Shown: piece by piece, positions 46,030 through 54,125 of the stretch
Layout of the letters: every line of letters begins with the position of its first letter
Position numbering within the stretch: the first letter of the stretch is position 1
NCBI GenBank assembly: GCA_002351535.1
Contig: DEGR01000070.1
Coordinates: 38,965-102,964 of the forward strand
Source of the DNA: Lachnospira sp. UBA2821
GTDB lineage: Bacteria > Bacillota > Clostridia > Lachnospirales > Lachnospiraceae
DNA: 64,000 bases
Reading direction: 5' to 3'
Translations under genes and position numbers: made by a program
Notes under the pieces: generated by a model
Seen by the model: the letters and a program-made list of their open reading frames with translations, nothing else
Told to the model about the DNA's origin: nothing
Database searches by the model: none

Positions 46030-46806
46030 TTAACCAATCTTACCAATCTGATTAGCTGACCTCTGTAACTCCTCATCCATAGATCTTATTACCTTCTGAT
46101 TAGCTTCGTATGTTCTGCTAAGCGAAATCATGTTAACCATCTCTGTTACCGCATTAACATTAGAAGCCTCAAGGTATCCCTGATTCACAACCGCTGATGA
46201 CTCTTTTTCTGTAGCTCCATCTACGGTCTCATACATATTCTCTCCATATTTCCTGAGATAATTGTAATCTTCAAAATCTGTAATCTTAAGCGTGTCAATA
46301 TATTGACCATCTGCATAAATGTCTCCCAATTTTCCTATACTTACATCTGCCGCATTCGTTGGTATATATATTTGTCCGCCTTCTCCGAGTACATAGTCTC
46401 CGTCCTGGGTTCTAAGTGCTCCATCCGAATCAACTGTAAAATTACCGTCCCTGGTATATTTAACTGATTCTTCACCTGATTTGTTCATAAATGAAATTGT
46501 AAAAAAACCTTCCCCGTCAAGTGCAACATCATATGTGTTGCCTGTATTTTCATATGCTCCCTGAGAGTAATCCGTATAGTTTTCACCTATCTTAACTCCC
46601 AGATTCAGCTTGCCAATCTGTTGATTGACATATCCTGTAGAACCGTCTTTCACCTTTATCGCAAGCTGTGTGTCAAAAGACTTGGATGTTACACCCTCTT
46701 TCTTATATCCTGTCGTTGCCGCATTGGCAAGGTTATTGGATATAAGATCCATCTTATACTGCTGGTTAAGCATTCCTGTATATGCAGTATATAATCCTCT
46801 TACCAT
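46030..46806 (-). CDS. flhO: flagellar basal body rod protein FlhO (FlgF/FlgG family)
   Basis: 258 residues from ATG 46806 (AGAGGAATGGT); the extension to 46839 is unlikely. VRGLYTAYTGMLNQQYKMD, LISNNLANAATTGYKKEG, DGEGFFTISF and GYLEASNVNAVTEMVNMI identify the family. Forms part of the rod with FlhP. Located 45 bases after mbl. Confidence 0.9.
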   Translation of the reverse strand: MVRGLYTAYTGMLNQQYKMDLISNNLANAATTGYKKEGVTSKSFDTQLAIKVKDGSTGYVNQQIGKLNLGVKIGENYTDYSQGAYENTGNTYDVALDGEGFFTISFMNKSGEESVKYTRDGNFTVDSDGALRTQDGDYVLGEGGQIYIPTNAADVSIGKLGDIYADGQYIDTLKITDFEDYNYLRKYGENMYETVDGATEKESSAVVNQGYLEASNVNAVTEMVNMISLSRTYEANQKVIRSMDEELQRSANQIGKIG

Positions 46807-46850
46807 ACCATTCCTCTTTTCTCCTAAACGAGTTTTCACATATGCCTGTT

Positions 46851-47846
46851 TTACTCTTCTGAACTTCCATCACTAAGGAATTCAATATATTTACCTGTAC
46901 CAATCGCAACTGCTGTCATTGGGTCTTCGGCTGTCATAGTATTGATTCCCGTCTTTTCCTCTATAAGTTCCTCAAGTCCCTGAAGAAGACATCCGCCACC
47001 TGTAAGAACAATACCTCTGTCCGCAATATCTGCTGCAAGTTCAGGAGGTGTCTTCTCAAGTACGCTGTGAACAGCTTCTACTATCTGTGAAGTTGTCTCT
47101 TTTAATGCTTCTTCTGTCTCCTCGGAAGTAACTGTGATAGTCTTTGGAAGACCTGTAACAAGATTTCTTCCTCTTACATCAAGAGTAACAACCTCCGGTC
47201 TCTTAAATGCTGAGCCTATCTTAATCTTAATATCTTCTGCTGTACGCTCACCGATGAGAAGATTATGTTTCTTACGCATAAAACGTACTATCGCTTCATC
47301 GAAGTCATCTCCGGCAATCTTTACAGATGTACTTACAACTGTTCCACCAAGTGAAATAACAGCAATATCAGTTGTTCCACCACCTATATCTACAATCATG
47401 TTTCCACATGGTCTTGTGATATCAATTCCTGCACCTATAGCTGCAGCAATAGGCTCTTCTATAATTGCAACTTCTCTTGCACCTGCCTGATATGTTGCAT
47501 CTTCTACAGCCTTCTTCTCAACTTCAGTTGCACCACTTGGTACACATACACTGATTCTAGGCTTTTTGAATGTTCTCTTTCCCATTGCTTTCTGCACGAA
47601 ATGCTTCATCATTTTCTCAGTTACCGTATAATCTGAAATAACTCCCTGACGAAGTGGTCTTACCGCTACTATATTTCCCGGTGTTCTACCAATCATAAGT
47701 CTGGCTTCCTCACCGATTGCTTTTATCTTATTTGTATCTCTGTCAAATGCTACAACAGACGGCTCTTTTAACACAACACCTTTTCCTTTAAGGTAAACTA
47801 AAATACTCGCCGTACCCAAATCAATTCCAATATCTGTCGTTAACAT
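46851..47846 (-). CDS. mbl: MreB/Mbl-type actin homologue
   Basis: 331 residues; ATG after AAAGGAGATCCAC. Actin-fold motifs DIGIDLGTASILVYLKGKG, MIVDIGGGTTDIAVISLGG, IVLTGGGCLLQGLEELI. Directs cell-wall synthesis and rod shape at the inner membrane face. Called Mbl rather than MreB because of the neighbours spoIIID, flhO and flhP, the arrangement of Bacillus mbl; sequence alone does not decide among MreB paralogues. Confidence 0.9.
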   Translation of the reverse strand: MLTTDIGIDLGTASILVYLKGKGVVLKEPSVVAFDRDTNKIKAIGEEARLMIGRTPGNIVAVRPLRQGVISDYTVTEKMMKHFVQKAMGKRTFKKPRISVCVPSGATEVEKKAVEDATYQAGAREVAIIEEPIAAAIGAGIDITRPCGNMIVDIGGGTTDIAVISLGGTVVSTSVKIAGDDFDEAIVRFMRKKHNLLIGERTAEDIKIKIGSAFKRPEVVTLDVRGRNLVTGLPKTITVTSEETEEALKETTSQIVEAVHSVLEKTPPELAADIADRGIVLTGGGCLLQGLEELIEEKTGINTMTAEDPMTAVAIGTGKYIEFLSDGSSEE

Positions 47847-47924
47847 GTGGATCTCCTTTCAAATCTCTATTTCAAATAAACTATTTAACTATTTAAATCA
47901 AGGCATAAAAACCTACTCTGCCTT

Positions 47925-47953
47925 ATTATATACAATAACTTTAAAATATGGAA
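47925..47953 (-). promoter_or_regulatory. putative promoter of mbl-flhO-flhP
   Basis: Minus strand TTCCAT (47948-47953), 17 bases, TATAAT (47925-47930). Consensus -10, partial -35; ~80 bases before the mbl start. Confidence 0.5.
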
Positions 47954-48084
47954 GAACTTTTTTAAAAATTTTTATTTTATAAATTTAATTTATTTTTTAT
48001 TGTATGGTCAAAATTTAAACACATTTTAAATGTATATTTAAACCATACTATTCAACAAATAGTATGCAACTTAACATTTTCATA

Positions 48085-48108
48085 ACTCAGCCTGACAGGA
48101 CACTGTCA
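48085..48108. other. perfect hairpin in mbl-spoIIID gap
   Basis: The arms are CCTGACAG and CTGTCAGG with a GACA loop. No T-run on either strand, so not a simple terminator. Might be a regulatory hairpin or operator. Confidence 0.5.
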
Positions 48109-48128
48109 GGCATCCCCCCTAAAAACAT

Positions 48129-48168
48129 GGTTGGTTTTCGGTGCTTTGTATTGAAAACCAACCTTTTT
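48129..48168 (+). terminator. terminator-like hairpin upstream of spoIIID
   Basis: Stem GGTTGGTTTTC / GAAAACCAACC (11 bp, perfect), 13-base loop, T5 on the plus strand and T5 on the minus side. No plus-strand gene precedes it, so it insulates spoIIID or acts as a leader attenuator. Confidence 0.7.
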
Positions 48169-48186
48169 GTAATATTTCCCTTTCCC

Positions 48187-48219
48187 GTAAAATATACTGT
48201 AAAAACAACTATATTTTAC
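48187..48219 (+). promoter_or_regulatory. inverted repeat abutting the spoIIID ribosome site
   Basis: GTAAAATATA and TATATTTTAC, perfect 10-base arms, 13 bases apart, ending one base before AGGAG of spoIIID. Could be an operator (for instance autoregulation) or an mRNA hairpin controlling translation. Confidence 0.5.
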
Positions 48220-48229
48220 AGGAGTTATT

Positions 48230-48484
48230 TTGAAATTATACATTGAAGAACGTGCCTTGGAAATTGCCACATATATCATTGAAAATAAAGCTACTGTAAG
48301 ACAGGCCGCAAAGCATTTTGGCGTCAGCAAGAGTACAGTACATAAAGACTGTAGTGAACGCATCATAAATATTAACCCTGCACTTGCGGTAAGTGTCCGT
48401 AAAGTTCTTGACATTAATAAATCTGAACGGCATATACGTGGCGGAATGGCAACAAAAGAAAAATATCTTCATATGAAGTCATAA
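48230..48484 (+). CDS. spoIIID: sporulation transcriptional regulator SpoIIID
   Basis: 84 residues from a TTG with AGGAGTTATT before it. KLYIEERALEIATYIIENKA, the helix-turn-helix TVRQAAKHFGVSKSTVHKDC and the basic C-terminal part with RHIRGGMATKEKYLHMK are near-identical to known SpoIIID. Mother-cell DNA-binding regulator in sporulation. Its presence indicates an endospore former. It is divergent from mbl, whereas in Bacillus both point the same way. Confidence 0.96.
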   Translation: MKLYIEERALEIATYIIENKATVRQAAKHFGVSKSTVHKDCSERIININPALAVSVRKVLDINKSERHIRGGMATKEKYLHMKS

Positions 48485-48498
48485 ATTAATTCATATAT

Positions 48499-48535
48499 TA
48501 CAAAACATGGCCGGATTAACCGCCCATGTTTTGTA
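48499..48535. terminator. bidirectional terminator between convergent genes
   Basis: TACAAAACATGG-CGG / CCG-CCATGTTTTGTA with one internal mismatch and 5-base loop; serves spoIIID and the convergent lipoprotein gene. Confidence 0.75.
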
Positions 48536-48557
48536 ACATACCCTATAAGGTAATACT

Positions 48558-49574
48558 TTATACTATTTCATTGTAACCATCGGGTACATTTATTCCCAAT
48601 GCCTCACAATTTGCTTTATTATACTTCTTAACCGATACAGGTGCATATTCAAGTTTTGTTGTTGTAATATCCTTTGCACCCATTATAAATTCAAATGCCA
48701 TTTCTCCGGCTTTGTATCCCGCCTGATAATAATCAGGTGTGAGTGTTACTGTTCCACACCCTCTGCTCATCGACTCATCAGCAGCAACTACCGGTATTCT
48801 TTTCTGCATACATGCATCAGAAACCTTATCTACATTTTTTAACATCTGTACATCATATGGTATATATATAAGTTCATTTTCATCAGCGGCTTTTACCACT
48901 GTTGCAGTTATCATTCTTGTGTCATCGAATCTATAAACAGTACATGTATATCCCTTTTCTTCTAATTCTATTTGCATCTTCTGCGACTGATATTCCGCAT
49001 AGTCATTATGTGCATCATATACTATTCCTATATTCTTCTTATCCGGATATACTTCCTTAACCATGTCCGCCTGTTCATTAAATGGTGCTAATGATGACAC
49101 TGCATTGACATTCATACCTGTTGTCTCTGCCCATTCATATATCTTAAGTGTATCACATATATCAGGGATTCCAACTCCAACAATAGGTGTTCTTGCCGTA
49201 ACGTCGGCTGCCGTTTTAAGACCGGCCGGTGAATTAGCAACTATAACACTCAATCCATTGTTAACCATATCCTTGGCAACCTTCTGAACATTCACATTTT
49301 CATCACTGCCTGCAAGATTCTCCGTGAAATACGACACATTATCTCCTGCTTTTTCATTAAGTGCATCTTTAAATCCTTCGAATCCTTTATCAAGCACACC
49401 ATTATCATCCATTCGTATTACACCGACATTAATCTGTCTGCCGTCATACTTTACTTCCTCGGGCTTGGCAGTTTTCCTGCCGCATCCTGAAAACATAACT
49501 GTAAACAATCCTGCCATAAGCATTGCCCCAAACATACCCTTACGCATTTTTGTTACAACATTTTTTAACCTCAT
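48558..49574 (-). CDS. ABC transporter substrate-binding lipoprotein (PF04392-like)
   Basis: 338 residues from ATG 49574 (GGAGAATGGG). N-terminal signal with lipobox LFTVMFSGCGRKT. The mature protein has INVGVIRMDDNGVLDKGFEG, SVIVANSPAGLKTAADVT, KNIGIVYDAHNDYAEYQSQK and DESMSRGCGTVTLTPDYYQA, the ABC_sub_bind (TrpX-like) pattern of a periplasmic-binding fold. No permease or ATPase gene is adjacent, so partners must lie elsewhere or it acts as a sensor. Ligand unknown; aromatic amino acids in some relatives. Confidence 0.82.
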   Translation of the reverse strand: MRLKNVVTKMRKGMFGAMLMAGLFTVMFSGCGRKTAKPEEVKYDGRQINVGVIRMDDNGVLDKGFEGFKDALNEKAGDNVSYFTENLAGSDENVNVQKVAKDMVNNGLSVIVANSPAGLKTAADVTARTPIVGVGIPDICDTLKIYEWAETTGMNVNAVSSLAPFNEQADMVKEVYPDKKNIGIVYDAHNDYAEYQSQKMQIELEEKGYTCTVYRFDDTRMITATVVKAADENELIYIPYDVQMLKNVDKVSDACMQKRIPVVAADESMSRGCGTVTLTPDYYQAGYKAGEMAFEFIMGAKDITTTKLEYAPVSVKKYNKANCEALGINVPDGYNEIV

Positions 49575-49596
49575 CCCATTCTCCAATCATCATTTT

Positions 49597-50553
49597 CTAT
49601 TTCTTAATGCTTCCATATGCAAACTTTGCCATACTCTCCAGCATATCAACAGTTCCATCTATACCATAACATGCCGTATTAATGCACATATCATAATTAT
49701 CCGAATGTCCCCATCCTCTGCTTGTATAGAAATTATAGTATGCTGCTCTCTCCTTGTCCATCTTTCTGACAAGCTCTATCGCTTTCTTTTTGGAAATGTC
49801 TGTGCATGTCATCTCATGCTTTACTCTTTCTTCAAATGGTGCACCAATAAATACTGATAATCTTGGCACTCCTGCATGTTCAAGAATAACATCAGCACAT
49901 CTTCCCATTATTACACAATCACTCTTTGTAGCCATCTGCTCAATAAGCTCACACTGTGCAAAATATAATGAATCTGTTCCTGAAAAGCCAAAAAACTTAA
50001 AAGGTGTTTTATCTAAAAATGTCTGTGAACCGATTTTTTCATCATGCTTAGTGAGTGCTTCAACATCAGAATCAAAATTCTCAGAAGCAATCTTGAGAAT
50101 TTCCTTATCATAATAAGATATTCCAAGACGTTCTGCAAGTCTGTATCCTATCTCATGTCCGCCACTTCCATACTCTCGACCTATGCATATAATCATATGG
50201 TCTTTTTCTGAAAATCTGTTTTTAACATTTGAAATGTTACTTGAAAATGAATCCGGCTTGACATCATAAGGACTATACTCTTCAATCATTTTTAATATAT
50301 CATCAAGTTCTTTCCTGTACTCGCCCGCCTTATTCCCGTCTTCAAGACTGTTTATCATATTTGAAATAAGTGTTGTTGCATCCTTTAGGAAATGTCTTTT
50401 GTCTGTTTCTATTCTTTTCACCATATGTTTTACAGTCAGCTCTTTACCTGCAGGAAATACTTTTCCCATAGTACTGTCTGTAGATTCATATACTTTTATG
50501 TCCAGTTCGTATAATCTCTTTGCAATTTCTTCAGGTCTAATATTGTTACTCAT
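49597..50553 (-). CDS. cytidylate kinase-like family protein
   Basis: 318 residues from ATG 50553 (AGGAGGTGTGAGACGT). Residues ~1-115 form a helical N-terminal extension with no recognised domain. The kinase part begins at HMIICIGREYGSGGHEIGYR (P-loop-like), with SYYDKEIL, CVIMGRCADVIL and RVKHEMTCTDISKKKAIELV, matching PF13189. Substrate not established for this family. It lies between an antiporter and the lipoprotein gene. Confidence 0.82.
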   Translation of the reverse strand: MSNNIRPEEIAKRLYELDIKVYESTDSTMGKVFPAGKELTVKHMVKRIETDKRHFLKDATTLISNMINSLEDGNKAGEYRKELDDILKMIEEYSPYDVKPDSFSSNISNVKNRFSEKDHMIICIGREYGSGGHEIGYRLAERLGISYYDKEILKIASENFDSDVEALTKHDEKIGSQTFLDKTPFKFFGFSGTDSLYFAQCELIEQMATKSDCVIMGRCADVILEHAGVPRLSVFIGAPFEERVKHEMTCTDISKKKAIELVRKMDKERAAYYNFYTSRGWGHSDNYDMCINTACYGIDGTVDMLESMAKFAYGSIKK

Positions 50554-50576
50554 ACGTCTCACACCTCCTAATCATA

Positions 50577-52007
50577 TTATATAAAGAATATAAGCATATC
50601 AATCAGAAATACCGGTATAAGACATGATAATGACCATACCATATATCCAAAGAATGAAGGCATCTTAATACCATTTTCTTCTGCAATTGAACATACCATA
50701 AAGTTAGGTGCATTTCCTATATATGTATTTGCTCCCATGAACACTGCTCCACATGATATTGCCATAAGCATAACTTTAGGAATATATCCGAGTACTGTAG
50801 ACACTCCTGTTGTAAATCCCATTGAAGCGGCTGTTGTAAAGAATACAAGATACGTTGGTGTATTATCAAGGAATGATGATAATGCTCCTGTCATCCAGAA
50901 ATACTGCCAAGGATGTGTGAGACCGAGGTCTGCACCACGTGCCTTAAGTATAAGCAGTGCAGGAATCATTGTAATAAATATTCCTATAAATAATACTGCC
51001 ACTTCCTGTATTGCATCCCATGTAAAATGGTTATTATGACGTACTTCTTTCTTCGTTGTCTTAAATGACAATAAAGCTGCAAGAAGTATTATTGCTATCT
51101 CTATCATCGATGCAATGCTGAATGTAACTCCGCAAATAACAGGTCCTTTAGCAAACGCACTGCTTATAATAGGAAGAACACCACTTAAAATAACTGCTCC
51201 TACAATCATAATAAGGAATATTATATTGTGTGCTCCTACAAGACGCAACTTTTTCTTTTCTCTCTTGAACTTTGGTCTTAAACCATCAGCAAGGTCTTTT
51301 TTGTATGCCCTTCTGTCTATAATGTAGAATAATGTAAGTAATAAAATAACATTTAAAAGCATAACCGGTAAAAGTTTAAGACTCCAGAAAAATCCCACTC
51401 CATTTGTAAATCCCATAAGAAGTGGTGGGTCACCTACAGGTGTAAGACATCCACCAATATTCGATACAAGGAAAATGAAAAATACTATTATCTGAACCTT
51501 TCTTGATCTCCATTTATTAGCTCTTATAAGCGGTCTTATCATAAGCATACTTGCTCCGGTTGTTCCAATCCAGCTTGATAACATTGTTCCTATAAACAAC
51601 ATAACCACATTTACTGCCGGATTACCCTGAAGATCTCCTTCAAGACTTATATTACCTGCCACGCAGAACAGTCCGAACAAAAGAACTATAAATGTAATAT
51701 AATCACCTATAATTACCTCCACAAGGTGCTCCACTGCTGCACCGCCACCATACATTATACCAAAAGGTACTAAAAATAATAACGACCACATTATAACGGC
51801 CCATTTTCTATTTTTCTCCCACCATTCTGCCTTAATAAGCGGCATAACAGCTATACACAGCAACATTCCTGCAAATGGAATGCAAAGCCACAACGGCAGA
51901 CTTTCACCTATGTTTTTTTCTTCTGCTGCCTGGACTGTCTGTGTTGACATTATCACTGTCACAAATACAAGCAAAATACCCAGAATTTTTCTAGCGTGCT
52001 TATTCAT
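50577..52007 (-). CDS. NhaD-type sodium:proton antiporter (ion transporter superfamily)
   Basis: 476 residues from ATG 52007 (GGAGGTTAGTCGAT). N-terminal signal-like segment ILGILLVFVTVIMSTQTVQA, then about 11-12 membrane helices. Diagnostic blocks FLVSNIGGCLTPVGDPPLLM and ALSSFLDNTPTYLVFFTTAA are the duplicated re-entrant motifs of the NhaD/CitMHS group. Expected to exchange Na+ for H+ at the cytoplasmic membrane; citrate-type transport is less likely. Confidence 0.85.
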   Translation of the reverse strand: MNKHARKILGILLVFVTVIMSTQTVQAAEEKNIGESLPLWLCIPFAGMLLCIAVMPLIKAEWWEKNRKWAVIMWSLLFLVPFGIMYGGGAAVEHLVEVIIGDYITFIVLLFGLFCVAGNISLEGDLQGNPAVNVVMLFIGTMLSSWIGTTGASMLMIRPLIRANKWRSRKVQIIVFFIFLVSNIGGCLTPVGDPPLLMGFTNGVGFFWSLKLLPVMLLNVILLLTLFYIIDRRAYKKDLADGLRPKFKREKKKLRLVGAHNIIFLIMIVGAVILSGVLPIISSAFAKGPVICGVTFSIASMIEIAIILLAALLSFKTTKKEVRHNNHFTWDAIQEVAVLFIGIFITMIPALLILKARGADLGLTHPWQYFWMTGALSSFLDNTPTYLVFFTTAASMGFTTGVSTVLGYIPKVMLMAISCGAVFMGANTYIGNAPNFMVCSIAEENGIKMPSFFGYMVWSLSCLIPVFLIDMLIFFI

Positions 52008-52128
52008 ATCGACTAACCTCCATTTCGTTTTTGTCAAATATGAAATATAGCACAGCCTATTATCATCGTCAATCACATTCATAACTAAAAATTTATTTTT
52101 TTTTAATGATTATATAGCACTTTTTCTA

Positions 52129-52791
52129 TTAGTCTACAACCTCTATCTTTTCTATTACAGGCTGGTCTTCAGAAAGCACTGTTCCGTTAGCATCCTGTAC
52201 CTTTACATCTTTACATATTTTATCCACTATATCCATTCCCGAAGTAACATGTCCGAATCCTGCATACGAACCATCAAGGTATGTTCCGTCAGACTGCATA
52301 ATAAAGAATTGCGAGCTTGCACTGTCATTCTCAGATGATCTTGCCATCGATATCGTTCCTCTTGTATGTGAAATTTTATTTTCAAAACCATTTTCACTGA
52401 ATTCACCTTTTATCTCCTCATCAGAGCCACCTGTTCCGTTACCTAAAGGATCTCCACCCTGAATCATGAATCCGTCTATTATTCTATGGAATGTAAGTCC
52501 GTCATAGAATCCTTCATTCGCAAGGTCAACAAAGTTCGTAACCGTAATAGGTGCTGTATCTGCATCAAGTTCTACTTCTATAGTTCCATAATCTTTAACA
52601 TTAATTTTCACATGATGCATTCCTGTAAGCAGGTTACTGTCATTAACATCTTCATCTTTTACGACTACTTTCTTATTATCTGCTTTATCCGTACTCCCTT
52701 TATTGCTCCCACAGCCTAACGCCACAAATGTACACATTGCCATAACGGTTGCTGCTACTACTGTTTTTTTCAATCTTTCTGCTTTAATCAT
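52129..52791 (-). CDS. cyclophilin-type peptidyl-prolyl isomerase lipoprotein
   Basis: 220 residues. Signal with lipobox MCTFVALGCGSNKG, a short linker, then a bacterial cyclophilin: FVDLANEGFYDGLTFHRIID, GFMIQGGDPLGNGTGG, ASSQFFIMQSDGTYLDGSYA and FGHVTSGMDIVDKI. The catalytic Arg of FHRIIDGFMIQGGD is present. Folds exported proteins outside the membrane. Confidence 0.93.
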   Translation of the reverse strand: MIKAERLKKTVVAATVMAMCTFVALGCGSNKGSTDKADNKKVVVKDEDVNDSNLLTGMHHVKINVKDYGTIEVELDADTAPITVTNFVDLANEGFYDGLTFHRIIDGFMIQGGDPLGNGTGGSDEEIKGEFSENGFENKISHTRGTISMARSSENDSASSQFFIMQSDGTYLDGSYAGFGHVTSGMDIVDKICKDVKVQDANGTVLSEDQPVIEKIEVVD

Positions 52792-52833
52792 TCTATTTAT
52801 TATTCTCCTTTTCTGTTACTATATGTTCAGATT

Positions 52834-53979
52834 CTAGCACACCATTCTGATAAGAACGATTATTCTAATATAATCCCTGCTTTGCATAAAACTCAATAAT
52901 TTATTGTAATCTTTCACTGAATGTTCAGTAATTTTAGAATAATATTGAAATATTTCTACACTCTCTGCATCTTTAATTTCAATTTCTTCCTTATATATAA
53001 GCATGTGCATTGTCTTTGTAATCACATAACACACACACATCATTGTTATATATTCATTTATGAGTTTTTTTCTGCTAAGTTCTTTATAATGTCTGAATAT
53101 ATAATATATCAGCAGATTCTCATAACAATATTCTTTATCTGTCTGCTCCACATATTCATCATATTTTTTACACATGTATTCATACTCTGACGCAAATTGT
53201 TCTTTTGTCCCAATATGGTTCTCCACATACTTTATGGTTTCATTATTATGTATTCTTGTATCACATATTTCAAAATATTTTTTCATAAGTTCATATATAA
53301 TAAACGGTACATCTTTTTTATCTTCCTGTGTTATTCCATCCATAAATTCTTTTCTCATTTTCATATCTTCAAACTGAGTATAAATGTCTTCAAAAATTTC
53401 CACATTTTTTTCTCTTGAAATCACATTTATAAACATTATAACAGTAATTATCCTTTTATATAAAGGAACACGCCTGTCCTGTATTATGCTAATACAGAGA
53501 TTCTGAACCATATCATCTGAACAAATGATACTCTTGCTCTGCCTGTTATCCACGGCATTATCATTTGTATCTGTCAGCTCCTCTATCTCTATTCTTTTCT
53601 CCATCATAAGTCTCGCTGCCTCCGGACACGACATCGTAAGGCACGCCTCCATAAGCATGTTACCATTCTTTTGTTCTTTCCTTATTACTCTCGGGTATGC
53701 CGTACATGTTTCACAAAGAGAGCTTTCCCCAAGTTCTATATAAATGTCACACAGATTGTCTTTATTAAGGAAAGGACACCTGTCCCCATCAAGCCTGAAA
53801 TATTTTTTATTGCCGTCAACAAGTGCCCGCCGCAGTCTGTCTCCTATATTCCCAACCGCCTGATTATATTTGTCTGCCGACTCATTATCTACTATTATTT
53901 TCCATCCTGTACAACAACTGTCAGGACATTTTCCCGCTATACATCTGAACTGTTTGTATATATCTAATATTTTTATCAT
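52834..53979 (-). CDS. fliB: flagellin lysine-N-methylase FliB
   Basis: 381 residues; ATG after AAAAAGGATAAATT. Cys-rich N-terminus FRCIAGKCPDSCCTGWKI, RCPFLNKDNLCDIYIELGE, SLCETCTAYPRV and CLTMSCPEAARL matches FliB, which methylates surface lysines of flagellin. The remainder is helical, as in the family. Not linked to flagellin by operon, but in the same 65-kb neighbourhood. It indicates that this flagellin is both methylated and glycosylated. Confidence 0.88.
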   Translation of the reverse strand: MIKILDIYKQFRCIAGKCPDSCCTGWKIIVDNESADKYNQAVGNIGDRLRRALVDGNKKYFRLDGDRCPFLNKDNLCDIYIELGESSLCETCTAYPRVIRKEQKNGNMLMEACLTMSCPEAARLMMEKRIEIEELTDTNDNAVDNRQSKSIICSDDMVQNLCISIIQDRRVPLYKRIITVIMFINVISREKNVEIFEDIYTQFEDMKMRKEFMDGITQEDKKDVPFIIYELMKKYFEICDTRIHNNETIKYVENHIGTKEQFASEYEYMCKKYDEYVEQTDKEYCYENLLIYYIFRHYKELSRKKLINEYITMMCVCYVITKTMHMLIYKEEIEIKDAESVEIFQYYSKITEHSVKDYNKLLSFMQSRDYIRIIVLIRMVC

Positions 53980-53994
53980 AATTTATCCTTTTTA

Positions 53995-54025
53995 TTGACA
54001 TTTTGTATTATTACTGTAGTATAAT
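53995..54025 (+). promoter_or_regulatory. distal putative promoter of efflux operon
   Basis: TTGACA, 19 bases, TATAAT. Consensus hexamers but a long spacer; 100 bases before the first gene. May respond to a spacer-altering regulator (inference). Confidence 0.45.
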
Positions 54026-54059
54026 ATGTGTATTTGAATTAGAGAGGCAAAAAGTCCCT

Positions 54060-54088
54060 TTGACACATTGTAATACTCTAATGATAAT
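54060..54088 (+). promoter_or_regulatory. SigA promoter of efflux operon
   Basis: TTGACA, 17 bases, GATAAT; 37 bases before the ATG at 54126. Confidence 0.7.
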
Positions 54089-54125
54089 ATACATTCACTA
54101 TAAATAAAAGAGAAAGGGTTAAATA

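Noticed and set aside
49324..49857. 177-codon plus-strand frame opposite the lipoprotein and kinase genes
   Set aside because: Spans two real genes antisense; no domain or ribosome site.
52010..52037. TTGACA-like -35 upstream of the antiporter gene
   Set aside because: The hexamer lies about 25 bases from the start codon with no -10 at proper distance.
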